Below are positions 11,935-22,572 of a stretch of DNA of 64,000 nt, in pieces (positions within the stretch are counted from its first letter, which is position 1; each line of letters starts with the position of its first letter). The notes under the pieces were generated by a model, which was not told the origin of the DNA, ran no database searches, and saw nothing but the letters and a program-made list of their open reading frames with translations. The stretch comes from Amphiura filiformis (Eukaryota; Echinodermata; Ophiuroidea; Amphilepidida; Amphiuridae), in NCBI RefSeq assembly GCF_039555335.1, contig NC_092631.1, positions 10,477,701-10,541,700 of the forward strand, read 5' to 3'. Made by a program: the position numbers and the translations under genes.

Positions 11935-12461
11935 GGAAGTGAACATTTTTGTTGTGAGAATCAGTCAAAAATTCATATCATTCATTCATAGTATATCTTA
12001 AATAATCTGGGAAAATGTCTGTTACTGCCTGCAAGAAAAGAGATAACTATTTGAATGAGTCATGGTGCAGTCATGTCTACAGTAGAATTCATCTCGACCT
12101 TTGCAGGACTTAAACCCCATTAAAAGCTATTAAACCAAGATAACACTCATTGAAACAGCTCAACTGATTAAATCGGATCTTCTCTGGTTGTGCACATGAC
12201 TGTGTCTGTTTTAAGCTTGTTTTACATGTGCGATATCGCAATAAAGCTGGTATTATAGCTTCAGTTGGGTAACCGATTATAAAGGAAACGAAAGGACACA
12301 ATGGTATGTGGACCTTTGTTCACGAAATGAAACAATGGCCTGCTTTTTGTTAACCAGCATTCTTGAAAATGAGCAACATAATGATTGTTGACTTAACACG
12401 GTTTGGAAATAATTTCTTCATATTTTTGGTGTTATCTGTCGTTTACATATCCTTCCTAAAA

Positions 12462-12830
12462 CACAAAAGTGCGACCCTCTCCAAACACCTAAATTAGCTA
12501 AAAATTTAGGACATGTTACAAAACTATATTTTCTAGAATTTCATAGAATAGTTTAAATGTAGCTTGTACCGTTTTTTTGTGGCATCCTTCAGAACGGAGC
12601 GGTCCGTTACCAATATAGCTCAATATTTTCGGTCAAATCTCCATTCAATTAACACGGGGAGTTGGCTAGCTATGAGCTAGCTATGCTTTGCCCTCACTCA
12701 TATTCTACGAAAGTGCGACCCCCTCTGAACATCTAACCTAGCTGTAATTTTAGGTCATGTTAGAGAAATATATTTGCTAGAAGTTTGGAGAATAGTTAAA
12801 ATATTGGCCGGTTATTTTTCACACAGTGAT
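12462..12830. repeat. Diverged direct duplication, about 245 bp apart
   Basis: AAAGTGCGACCC followed by ATCTAA/ACCTAA and AGGACATGTTA-like blocks recur at 12469-12580 and 12712-12820. No coding content. Confidence 0.5.
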
Positions 12831-13379
12831 GTTAACTAGGCAAATGCAATATACTTCTAACATAGACTATTTGTAAAGGTCGCGCGTCAATGGTGAGAGC
12901 ACTGTGTATTGTGTATAGGAAAACGGACAGTAACTGCAGTATGTTGTAATAAATTATTTCCTTTTATTATGATGTATTTTTGGGGCGGAGGCCTGTTCAT
13001 ACTAGTGTATAATAAAACCCCCTTTTGTGGAATGAAATTGTTAAAAATAAATATCATGTCAACAGAAGGGGATTCGAAAACGATATCAATATTTTAGCTT
13101 CATAGTATAACGATCCCTGTAACGCTTTTAGTGACCTTGATTTGTAGCTCACTGTATAATACATACATCATTAATGTCCGTACGGACGATTAGGTACTTC
13201 TTTTAAGTTTGTAGAATGTATAATGTAATTAAATAAGCAGCTAGATCATCCAGGGCATTTCAGAACTTGAATACAAACTTTGCGCATTTTGATGCAAGTA
13301 CAACGAAGCATGTTAACTTTATTTAGCGCTTTGTCCAGAAAGGGTGATAAGCGCAGTTTAGGCTATTTTGTAAAAGGCA

Positions 13380-13570
13380 CTGTATGGTGCGATAGTTTTC
13401 AGTTCTTAGCTCCAGAATCTTGTCATCCACCTCATACATTCAAGAGCATAGTCTACAGCCAAACTTTGCGCACCCACAGAATCTGCTCAGAGCCAGAAGA
13501 AGCTGAAAAACAACTTATGTAACTTAGAGAACTTTTGTTAAACGCATTGATGATGCTGGTTTAGTTGACA
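13380..13570 (+). pseudogene. Retroelement RT fragment (PLE-like thumb region)
   Basis: The frame reads SFQFLAPESCHPPHTFKSIV, YSQTLRTHRICSEPEE and AEKQLM, followed after a stop by LRELLLNAL. The SCHP-x-H-x3-S-I-x-YSQ-LR-RICS pattern is one I know from Penelope-type and related reverse transcriptases just after the palm. No RT core or nuclease is visible next to it, so it is a short relic. Which RT family it comes from is uncertain. Confidence 0.5.
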
Positions 13571-13757
13571 TCCAAATGTCCAATGTTAAACGAGACCCGC
13601 TTTCTATGTACCTTACATCGACTGTATATACGTAAGTATTACGTTAGTAAATGTAATTTTACCAATTTCTTGGAGAAGTTGTCTTAAGTCCAAACCTAAC
13701 ATAACAATTGCTCAACACAAGTCAATAGTCATCCATCATAATGTGGAAGTCATTGAA

Positions 13758-13967
13758 TAGGGAAAGGAAAAGATTTTTTATCTTTCTGTTCAACCTTTTC
13801 CTCGTCAGCAAGAGACTTCCGTTGATGATCTTAACATAGCACAGTTTGTTCTTGAGGATGTATTAAACTTCGATTTATTCCGAACCTCTGCTCGTATAGC
13901 TTCCGTTCTATATCCATATCCCTTTACTGCTCTAATTGATGTTTTTACTAGTATTTCAGCACTTTAG
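13758..13967 (+). other. Open frame without start codon, unassigned
   Basis: From GGAAAGGAAAAG to a TAG at 13967 one frame stays open for about 69 codons, with a balanced composition (FVLEDVLNFDLFRTSAR, IASVLYPYPFTALIDVF). It has no ATG at its head and no recognised domain. It could be part of the same relic as 13380-13570, an old exon, or chance. Confidence 0.2.
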
Positions 13968-14206
13968 AAAAAGCATACGATGTAAAATGAGATTCTGTAG
14001 TGGAAATTCACACTGAACAATGAATGAAACATATAAAAGTGGAAGCTTTGGCTATAGGGGAACATGAGGGGATAATGTTTTTGAACAGTTTTTCATAATC
14101 AAGGTTGGCCGCTACTCGCACACCTGGAACTCTACTTTCAATGCAATAGTGTCACTCTTGGTAGTTTCCATTGATATCATAACTATAGTTGGAGATTAAC
14201 AGCTCG

Positions 14207-14223
14207 GTCGTCGTCGTCGTCAT

Positions 14224-14268
<45 letters not shown>

Positions 14269-14290
14269 TATTTTCGTCGTCGTGGTCATC
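14207..14290. repeat. CGT and ATC trinucleotide microsatellite
   Basis: A run of about thirteen ATC units (14227-14268) flanked by CGTCGTCGT blocks on both sides. Confidence 0.95.
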
Positions 14291-15350
14291 GTTATTATTA
14301 AGTGCTGTGTTTAAAACCACTAGTACTCTGAACATAAGCTTTCAAACTTGACAGCATTAACTCCTAATTGTTGATCTAATTAATGTCTAATTAATCTTCA
14401 ATAGCTGTGTTTTAAACAAAATAAGGTAAACAACTTCTTGATTGCGAAATGTGTCAAAGTAGTATTTATTTATAACAATTAAATTGGCCGAAGCCAGGCA
14501 AAGCGCAATAGGCTACAAAATTAAAGGGATGCCAAGCGAATATGACTGGACAGGGAAATGGGAAGAGATCCCGAAGAAAAACTTCGTCCCCAATATGATG
14601 ATCGCCTATGATTGCATTATTTGTATTTTGAAATAAGTCACAGTCAATCGGCAGAATACCAAGTCACGTAGGTCTGTAAAATATATGAGAAAAACAAGTC
14701 GTTAATTTTTCCGACGATTTTCTTATAGTTTGCTGTTCTTTTCCATGCTTGCCATTCTTTTTTTTCGCTCCTTTAGCATATATAGTTTGCATGGAAAATA
14801 TAAGCGTAAATTTGATTTTCTGCCATTTGAAGAGTTAAGTATCTGATTGCGTAAATTAAGAAAGCATTCAACACCTGGGTGCATCGATCGTTAGCGATAT
14901 CGTTGTGGTATTTGTACGTATTAATTGAAATATGAGCTTTCTTTTGTGATTATAACATAGGGTTATAACGCCAAGTAGTCGTGTTTCTTTAATATAACGC
15001 GATATAGTAAGGCAACCTTTTACTTCAAGGTTGTGATTTCAACGCGCAGATGAAAATTGATATTATTGCTATTATAATATTGGAGATAAAAATAACGAGA
15101 CGAACCCAGCGACAAGAACTGTGTTTTAAACTAAATACAGCGCGGAATATACGATACTGCATGAATTCGATATCGACGAAGACTACAAAGGCAGTAAGAG
15201 ACCTCCACTTGACCCTTTCTGTTATTGTAAAATAAGTTTTATGTTGAAAGAATTACTAACAATGTGAGAGCTAAAATCAGGAAACGACAAGAGAATGAGA
15301 AAATAGAGATACAGATTGAGAAAGTGAGTTAGAGAGCGATGAAAAGTAAA

Positions 15351-15369
15351 TGAGAGAGAGAGAGAGAGC
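15351..15369. repeat. Short (GA)n microsatellite
   Basis: About eight GA dinucleotides. The adjoining 15420-15530 block is a diverged relative of 40520-40640 (shared GCGTTGA, GGCAACATCG, GTCAAGATA, GACAACT). Confidence 0.8.
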
Positions 15370-16003
15370 CGAGTGAGTAGAAACATTAAAGTGATTACAT
15401 CACAATTTCCAAACACGTAGAGCGTTGATTCTTGAGGGCATTTAGAATCAGATTGAGGCAACATCGGGCCAAATAGTTGTTGCCTTAGAACGACAGAAAA
15501 TCGGTGTCAAGATAGGACAACTGTACCCCCTCGAGAAATGTCGTTCTCTATTTGTACATTAAATGTATTCAACTGCCATTGTGTTGTATAAAGTACGGAG
15601 AACCGTATCAGGCACTATAATAAAACCTAACCAACTAAATGAAAAAAAATAATGAAAACTAATGACAAGAATCACAAGATTCTAAGTTATCATACAAAGT
15701 TCGCAAGCACATGTTACTGTGATTCCTGTTGAAGGCACTGCTTGTTACTAATGTCTTTAAACGCGTTTTCGTCAAAACGTTTTAAAAACATTTATAATCA
15801 CACAATCACAGTTTTAACTAATCAGTACTTAACCAGCAGTCTTCTTCTTAGTAATCATAGAGTTCTATTGCAATGTTCTGGACGGTTGATGTATGTATCC
15901 TTAATCACTTGTCCTGCGAAAATCACCGTTCAGCGAAGTGCACTGTACACTTGCATTTATAATCCTTTGTGTACACAATCCTCGCACAAAAATGGTGCTG
16001 CGT

Positions 16004-16142
16004 TCTCCAAACACTCAACTCCTTGCGCCGTTCTCTAAACATTTAACTCCTTGCGCAATTCTCCAAACACCATTTTTTTTGGAGATTGTCATCTGCGTAA
16101 GGAGTTAAAACTCCTTGCGCAGATGAAAATCTCCAAAAATGA
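16004..16142. repeat. 28-bp direct repeats running into a hairpin
   Basis: Two and a half units of CTCCAAACA-n-CTCCTTGCGC lie at about 16004-16071. They abut a palindrome with arms 16072-16105 and 16109-16141 (GGAGATT, TCATCTGCG, AAGGAGTT and complements) around a 3-nt centre. Probably a small foldback element remnant. Confidence 0.7.
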
Positions 16143-16428
16143 TGTTTCTTTCACGAATCACTCTCTTTCTCCATGAAACAGGTTTATTTCTGCACTGCGC
16201 CACTTTATTGACAGATGTTATGTTTTATAATGATGTCATCATATTCATTTTACAATCTAAAGGATTTTCCCAATGATGCAATACAGAGAATGTTCTGGAA
16301 TAGTAGGGATTTTCCAAGATTATTAATAACTCTGATTGAGTTTGTTTACTGTAACCAAAGGGGTATCCCCCAAAACAAGTCATAACACACAAACTCTTAG
16401 TTTCCCCTTTCTATTATTTCTCATGACG

Positions 16429-16620
16429 TACACTCTAAATTTCAAGGATTTAAAATAAATCCCAAGGGACTGTGATTAGGGACCAATCAGGTGTTAGATT
16501 TAAAAATAAATCTTTAAGATTTAAAATTCAAATCTATAAGATTAATTTTAAATCTAAAATTGATTGGTCCCTAACTACAGTCTTAAGGATTTATTTTAAA
16601 TCCTTGTAATTTAGAGTGTA
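16429..16620. mobile_element. TA-flanked palindromic MITE
   Basis: The element 16431-16618 starts CACTCTAAATT and ends with its complement, and the arms pair for most of their length (GGATTTAAAATAAATCC, GGGACCAATCA). TA lies on both sides (16429-16430, 16619-16620), as expected for Tc1/mariner-type insertion. No coding sequence. Confidence 0.75.
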
Positions 16621-17479
16621 GCTTTATGTTGTAAACAAATATAAATAATCAAATTAAATTACTCAGGGCACATCACAACACTAACATGGAAAGTAGATTT
16701 GACAACCAGTTACTGACTTAATGAGGTTAATCGAAAGGCCGTCAGATATATTTTAAAAATCATTGACTTGACTACAAATGTGTACAGAGTTACAGTGTAA
16801 AATGGGCATGAAGGTCGAATTATAGGTACCTCAAGTTTGTGCTATACATATATCTCATTTTGACAGCACTAATCAAACACCTTTTAACCAATCAATAATC
16901 CTATTGTTGAAGAGGATTATAAGCTTCTACCTATCTCAATAAAATAGTAAATATCTCTAGTCTTTGTTTGCTTTGGCTAAATCCTGTTCAAGTGGTGGTT
17001 ACAAAGCATTGTATTTTTTCTAGGTATGTATAACCAACAATTAACAATGAGAGGACATTCATGAATCTCGTTGACTTCGGGATGATTTGAAATGACCGCC
17101 AATTATGACTGTTTGATATTTATTACCAGCAATGTGGGAAAAGAGACACATGTAGAACCGAAAAAGGTATACCATTTTGTTGAAGAAGCAAAGTTCAACA
17201 AACCATAACCCCGCTTACGTTTTACAGAACTGTTTCATAAGGGCCGTAGCCCTCACTCCTCGGAAACTGTGTGCAGAATGAGGTTCAAAGTAATATTACA
17301 ATACCAACCAGGAAAATATGTGCATGCATCAATGATTATATATTTTCTAAACACGACATAAAACAAAATTGAACAGGGCAGAATTTACGGCTCACCGTCG
17401 TGTACGGTCACAAATGTGTTCTTATTCTATAACTGCCCGCTAGACTTAAAATCATACATTTCTTTTTAGAGTTTCTAAA

Positions 17480-17890
17480 AATTGTTTTCAAGTTCGATCT
17501 CAATTCAATACCGTAATATTGATTTTTATTTTACTTCTTTTCTTCTCGTTCTATTTACCAACTTCTTATACTACTTGTCTTGCGTTAGTCAAAACTCTGG
17601 TTATACCAAGTCCGGCAGTCTGCCTCTTGTTAACCGACATGCAGTTTGCATTTAACCTTTCAGTTAACATTTGATCATACCATGTCCTAAGCTCAGCCAC
17701 ATTCAACTTTTTCTCGCAGTTGTGTTATACTTATATTGTGCCATAGCGTCGGGAACTTCTTTTAAGACGTGAGCATATTAGAGATATGCCCTTTAGCCAC
17801 CAGACGCGTCAGTGTGCGCCTCTTAAAAAGGCAAGCCTAAGGAAAGGTCCACAACAAAAAGACATATCCAGTTGCGTTTAAAGGATAGAT
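17480..17890. repeat. Dispersed repeat, partner at 43225-43570
   Basis: Shares with 43225-43570 the ordered blocks CTTGCGTTAG, CAAAACTCTGGTTA, CATATTAGA, ATATGCCCTTTAGCCACCAG and AAAAAGGCA. The similarity probably continues to 18170-18220 against 44370-44430. Both copies diverged; nature unknown. Confidence 0.65.
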
Positions 17891-19278
17891 AGAGTTTTTA
17901 TGATAGTCACATTGACACCTTTTAAATCCAATGGATCTTATGTTGTACATCAACTACCAGTATTGCGATTAGAGTTTCTCAATTGGCGACCTGCGGGCCA
18001 CACGGCAAGTCATCACCTACCTAATCAAAAAAGGAGAAATGTATATAAGTTTAATATTACTAAATTGGAAAAATATTGGGAAAAATTGATCGGGCGATAT
18101 TTTTCTGTTGCGTTCAATACATCTTGAAAAACAATTGATGAGCTCTGCTCGCAAAGATGTTTTAAAAGGATTTTAATATCAGATCCTTGGTCATTCAATG
18201 TATGTTAAAGTGAATGACAAACAGTTTTCAAGCACTACAAGCACTCTTCCCAAGCATGTAGTCATGATTGGCATAGCGCTATATTCAAATGCTAAAATAA
18301 AGTTGGGTGGCAGGAGCGAATTCCATCAATAATGCCTCGCGGACTTCATTATGGCCTGAAGACGAGCCTCAAGATTTCTTTTTTAATTTTTCCATTTCAT
18401 CATATTGCACTGCACACAAAGAAACGAGCCAAGTACAATGACTTCAATTATGGCAACAACGTTTCATATAACTAGAAGTCCATCCTCTCTTTCGTCTTCA
18501 GTATCCCGCAGCTGATCGGATATCAAGTAGATGTAAGTAAGCAATATGAGAATGTAGGCAAGCTTCGAATCATGTGACTCTAATGATCCAACCCTTTAGG
18601 GTTCGGAAGACCGCGAACTGCTAGATCACAAGTAAACATTGCTACAGTTAAGCATGCGTTTCAAATAGTTCCAAAGAGAACTCCAAAGGTCAGTAGCTCA
18701 AGACGCAACCCCCTTCGCAATATATCCCAAGCAAGTTTCAGTCGAACCATCCGGACGATGAATTACACGAGTTATATTATAAGAGTTATCATGGTTATTC
18801 GAGGAGGTACCCATGGAAAATACAGTGCCGTCGTGGATATTGCATTTGAATATAGCGCCATGCCAATCAATACACTACACGCATGGTAATTGAAACCGTG
18901 AAAATGGCTGGTTTTATTCAAATGAGTATAACTCGGGTTCTTTTTTAATTAAGACGTTCAGAGTCTGCTCTTTTCAATGATATTTTCATCAGACTCTTTC
19001 TATATTCCGTACAAAAGCGCCACAAACATGAGTTTACTTCATTTTGAATCACCCTGTATATGTACAGATTCTTCGGCACTGAGTCGTGATTTAATCACCT
19101 TCAACAAATGAAAAGATATTTTGAATCACACATTTTTTCACAAACTAGATAAGACCCTAGGATATACTCATGAAAGATAAGAAATGGCTATATACTTTTA
19201 GCAGAAGCTGAGATACGCCTCGTATGAAGGTGGTGGCAGAACCTTTTTATGACATTACTTTCACATGACGTAGAGATA

Positions 19279-19502
19279 TACCGTAAAACCCCGTCTACAA
19301 GCATATAAAGTACTTCTGATGAAAACTAAATTATTATAGGCGCCATTATGGAGTTTGAACAAATAAATTACAGATTCAAGCATATAAAAACAAGTATTAT
19401 TGTAAGACCAATCTATTGTATTGGTATATATACGCCTAATTAGTATTAGTTAAGCTTTCATAAAAAAAACCCATATATGCTTGTAGACGGGGTTTTACGG
19501 TA
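19279..19502. mobile_element. TA-flanked MITE, 220 bp
   Basis: The element 19281-19500 has near-perfect inverted ends CCGTAAAACCCCGTCTACAA and complement (27 bp or so) and TA on both sides (19279-19280, 19501-19502). Tc1/mariner-like non-autonomous element. Confidence 0.85.
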
Positions 19503-19869
19503 TTCGAAGCAATGATTTTTAATATCTATAAGTATATTGATGCAACATATAAGTATGTGCTGCTTTTTTGATGGGATCTACTGTATCTATTGTTCAAAGC
19601 AGCAATTCATTTTAGCTTTTAATAAAAGCATCATAAAGTTTCAAAGACAACAGAATTATATATGCTGGGCTCAATTTTTTCACATGACCAAATAAATCGG
19701 CGTTTTTATGGGTGATTAATAAGCGGCGATGATAAATTTTTTGATCAAGAGATCAAACTTAACGGTTACTGTGGTGTTTTTTTGGTTTTTTTAGATATTA
19801 TATGCCATGGTCGTCACGGATTCGTTAGGTAGAATCATAAAATAATGTAATATTAACATTAAATGTTAT

Positions 19870-20190
19870 TCTGATTTCTCTCACGAACATTCTTTACTTC
19901 GCTATATTTACTTTTACTCTTGAGTAGTGTATTATGTTTGCATGTAAATTGCTCTCTTACAAAACATTCTCCTACTCATAAATCAAATGAATGTGTTTTG
20001 AGACATTCATTATTTTACGTCCCCCGGGGCACCCTGCATTTCTAATAAATTGAACGTTATATTACCATCGTAAGTCTGTATGTCAAACACTCTCAACGAA
20101 CTTGCAATCTTGAAGAACATAATTTCCTATTATTCTTTACCCCCAAAATATCATTGATCGCCCAAGGCCAACAATGTATTGGCAGTGCGT
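19870..20190. repeat. Dispersed repeat, inverted partner at 54470-54790
   Basis: The minus strand here matches the plus strand at 54470-54790: TTGTTGGCCTT, TATGTTCTTCAAG, AAGTTCGTTGAGAGTGT, GGGGACGTAAA and CTCAAAACACATTCATTT in the same order. No coding content seen. Confidence 0.65.
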
Positions 20191-20639
20191 AACATATAGT
20201 GGATACAGTAATGTTATTAAGCATCCGTTCGTTTTACCACCTTCGTTACTTGTGTAAGACCTTTGGTGATCGTTGGCAGTTTACACTTTATTATTATTCA
20301 TTTCACAAAGCACACATAGCCACTTTGCAATTGTTTCAAAACAACGGGATATCAAATAAACAAAGGAGCACAATGGTGTGGAAAATCAACTGATTATATG
20401 AGCCTGGTGATAACTTCGGTCATACCAACAGGATTATAGAAGTTGTGCATATGACGTATCATACCGTAATTATGCGGACTACTCAAAGGCACTCAACAAA
20501 AGCATGACTGCACTGCGCCATGATTACGGTGAAGGACACCGGTTCAAATCCTTTGTTTGGAGCCAATCGATAAAAGCATGCAGGGCCTCTATTGGTAAAG
20601 GTTATATACCACGAATAAACGCAACACAAAACGAACGTT

Positions 20640-21090
20640 TGCACTAATGTATCCTGTCCTACACCAAGACTTGATCTAGTTATGACAATTTGATTGATAA
20701 GGTCGTATGTCGAATCTTGTAAGCTTCAATTTGATATAAAATTTGCTACCAAACACTCTAAATTAGTTAAGGTTGATACCAGTATATTTAACAGAGCGCG
20801 ACCATTGCCATAGCCCGAAACAACCGCTAGGTTATGTCGATCGCATCATGCCCCATCGCGGACATGTAAGCTTGACCACGATTAGCAATTTCGAACGCGT
20901 GCATCGTTTTGATTTGCAACTTTTGAAAATGCCCCAAATTCCATAAATATTGGTATAAATCTTTGTCAATTTAGAGTGTTTGGTAGCATGTTTGGTATCA
21001 AACTGTAGCTAACAAGATTCTGCACACGACTTTATCAATCAAATTGTCATAACTAGATTTTGGTGTAGGACAGGATACATAAGTGCGGAC
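20640..21090. mobile_element. Foldback element with 125-bp arms
   Basis: Arms 20640-20766 and 20967-21090 are inverted copies (ATGTATCCTGTCCTACACCA, TTATGACAATTTGATTGATA, CCAAACACTCTAAATT). About 200 bp of more GC-rich sequence lies between. No coding sequence; non-autonomous foldback element. A fragment related to the 39707-40197 family follows at about 21120-21310. Confidence 0.75.
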
Positions 21091-21456
21091 TTTCTTTTTA
21101 TGTTGTGTTTACAAAGAAAACCGTGTTAGGTAGCTTTAGCAAAAAAAATGTAATTTGGAGTTTGATACTTTGAAATAATATATTTTCTTATTATTTGACA
21201 ATTTTCTTGAAACATTAGCAAAAATTCATCCGCACGGCATCGGGTTGTAGTAATAGTAGTAGTTGCCCCCCCTTCAGTCTAACTTACAGTCTCAAGGGTG
21301 CACTCCCGTACTGCCTATTCTAAATATATACGCAATATAATTCCTGAGGGGTGAGTGGGGTGAAGTACTTTATTAGTTGTGGGATAGGCTTTTACGACGG
21401 GAATTCATAACAATTAGTGGGTTTTTAGCGGGTTCGCCGTCGGACAAGTTTAGAAC

Positions 21457-21498
21457 TGTCAAGCTTTCGTCAGGAGTAGCTCTGACTTCTTCAGGACA
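21457..21498 (-). ncRNA. Minimal hammerhead ribozyme-like motif
   Basis: On the minus strand: TGTC, core CTGAAGA (21488-21494), A, stem II GTCAG/CTGAC (21482-21486 with 21469-21473), GAA, self-complementary AGCT, T, then GACA, which pairs with the TGTC for stem I. All CUGANGA and GAA core residues are present. The 2-bp stem III is too short for a stable monomer, as described for metazoan PLE ribozymes. Activity is not shown by sequence alone. Confidence 0.6.
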
Positions 21499-21540
21499 AA
21501 GTACCTAAGAATGAGACATAGTACCTAAGAATGAGAAGAA

Positions 21541-22047
21541 TTGGTGGACGATGAACACAAAGGCGTTACCTTCATGCCATATATCAAAGGTGTATCAGAC
21601 AAAATCTGTCGGTTTCTAAACCGATCAGGGGTCAAAACATTCTACTCTAGGTCGGCCAAATTAAGAGACATCCTAAGCCACCCAAAAGATCCTCTGCCCA
21701 AGGATCGTGCACCATGTGTGTACTCTATACCTTGCAGTTGTGGTGAGCAATACATAGGCCAAACCAAACGACCACTAACGGTCAGAATATCTGAACACCG
21801 AAGAGCCACAAGACAAAAGAAAGAAGAAGGCTCGGCATTAGCTGAACATGCTTGCAAAGAAGGCCATGAACCTCTGTGGGACGAAACAACAAAACTGGCA
21901 CAAGTTTCTCACTTGGGGATGAGGTTGACCCGTGAAGCGTTGGAAATCAGAGTTAATGAAACTTCTACTATAAATAGAAATGACGGCAAAGACATCAGTC
22001 GTATGCGGCGCTCTCTATTTTCAAACAACCAATCACAGAGCCGCTAA
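21541..22047 (+). CDS. PLE linker and GIY-YIG endonuclease, C-terminal part
   Basis: An uninterrupted 168-codon frame. Residues 10-50 hold the PLE linker (FMPYIKGVSDKICRFL, then ILSHPKD). The GIY-YIG nuclease follows: VYSIPCSCGEQYIGQT with the two Cys just before YIG, then R in the helix and ISEHR, a possible Zn-binding H-rich stretch (AEHACKEGHE), and the late conserved glutamate region REALEIRVNET. In PLEs this domain nicks DNA for target-primed reverse transcription. The RT half is missing upstream, where an inverted terminal segment sits instead, so the protein cannot act alone in retrotransposition. The ATG given is simply the first in frame. The frame has no damage, suggesting a fairly recent insertion. 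Confidence 0.75.
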   Translation: MVDDEHKGVTFMPYIKGVSDKICRFLNRSGVKTFYSRSAKLRDILSHPKDPLPKDRAPCVYSIPCSCGEQYIGQTKRPLTVRISEHRRATRQKKEEGSALAEHACKEGHEPLWDETTKLAQVSHLGMRLTREALEIRVNETSTINRNDGKDISRMRRSLFSNNQSQSR

Positions 22048-22179
22048 TCTGTACCACGTCCGCAATTAAGTGATATAAACGCTCATCGTGCATACAATCA
22101 ATCATTCGGTCCATGAGTGGCCAAACGGTTCCTGGTAAGCCGTATACTTCTATTACAGTATATGCATTCTACATGTTCT

Positions 22180-22530
22180 CTGTTGACAAGGGGCAGTCTT
22201 CATTGAACAGCTCTTCCTCAGAGCGAACAAACCTTTAATTTAGCAGATAGGCGAGGTCTGCTTGTTTTCTGTTGACAAGGGGCAGTCTTCAGTGAACGGC
22301 TCTTTTCAGAGCCACCCAAACTTACAAAATCAGCAGATAGGCGAGATCTGCTTGTTTCTGTTGACAAGGGGCAGTCTTCAGCAAACGGCTCTTTTCAGAG
22401 CCACCAAAACTTACAAATTCAGCAGATAAGCGAGATCTGCTTGTTTCTGTAGACAAGGGGCAGTCTTCAGCAAACGGCTCTTTTCAGAGCCACCAAAACC
22501 TTTATATTAGCAGATAGGCGAGATCTGCTA
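22180..22530 (+). repeat. 4 x 89-bp tandem array with histone-type stem-loops
   Basis: Units start at 22180, 22269, 22358 and 22447, exactly 89 bp apart, each beginning CTGT(T/A)GACAAGGGGCAGTC. Units 2-4 contain GGCTCTTTTCAGAGCC (22298-22313, 22387-22402, 22476-22491), preceded by AAC and followed by ACC(C/A)A. Unit 1 has a decayed version at 22209-22225. Each unit also holds a second hairpin, AGCAGAT/ATCTGCT. The array lies between the end of the GIY-YIG frame and the element terminus, so it is the PLE's 3' untranslated tail. Confidence 0.9.
22298..22313 (+). ncRNA. Histone mRNA 3' stem-loop sequence (first perfect copy)
   Basis: GGCTCTTTTCAGAGCC matches the metazoan histone mRNA stem-loop exactly: 6-bp stem, UUUC loop, AAC before it and ACCCA after it (22314-22318). 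In replication-dependent histone mRNAs this binds SLBP and directs U7 snRNP-dependent 3' processing. Identical 16-mers recur at 22387 and 22476. No histone gene is nearby. I see no clear purine-rich U7-binding element just downstream, so processing is uncertain. Confidence 0.8.
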
Positions 22531-22572
22531 GAAAAAAAGCTAAAAAACCCCACTAATTGTTACTTTATTAGT

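Larger units (their letters stand above)
10090..11935 (+). pseudogene. Decayed Penelope-like element (RT plus GIY-YIG)
   Basis: Reading along the plus strand in shifting frames: KDPTTQYKK and KFYELPKIH-type fingers, PLRPIVSCFGSISYN (10200-10250), an interruption by a DNA transposon, then VSYDASALFTS (near 10850), the RT catalytic YVDD at 11117-11128, a linker with PYIQGVSDTM and VVAPKDKTKQ (near 11510-11630), and a GIY-YIG remnant DCDAAYVGES near 11680-11705. Stops and frameshifts are frequent, so it cannot encode a working enzyme. PLEs encode a telomerase-like reverse transcriptase fused to a GIY-YIG endonuclease. The 3' end keeps a hammerhead-like remnant at 11895-11934. Confidence 0.8.
21366..22572 (+). 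mobile_element. Penelope-like element copy with 12-bp TSD
   Basis: TACTTTATTAGT lies at 21366-21377 and 22561-22572 as a target-site duplication. Just inside the right copy is CCCACTAATTGTT; its complement AACAATTAGTGGG lies at the left but 31 nt inside the duplication (21409). The left part (about 21409-21510) is inverted relative to the coding part and carries a hammerhead-like motif. The centre encodes an intact linker and GIY-YIG frame. The right part is a 4 x 89-bp array. The reverse transcriptase is absent, so this is a 5'-truncated, inverted insertion. Confidence 0.8.

Noticed and set aside
18880..19065. Possible mariner end (AATCACCCTGTATA)
   Set aside because: The matching inverted terminus was not found on the left, so no element boundaries can be given.
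20515..20550. tRNA B-box-like GGTTCAAATCC
   Set aside because: No A box at the right distance and no cloverleaf; at most an old SINE fragment.
22180..22530. CRISPR-like array (regular 89-bp repeats)
   Set aside because: Units are contiguous without spacers, and the sequence is eukaryotic; it is a tandem repeat in a retroelement tail.
22180..22530. Histone gene 3' UTR
   Set aside because: No histone coding sequence lies on either side; the frame just upstream is a PLE endonuclease and the array is inside the PLE target duplication.
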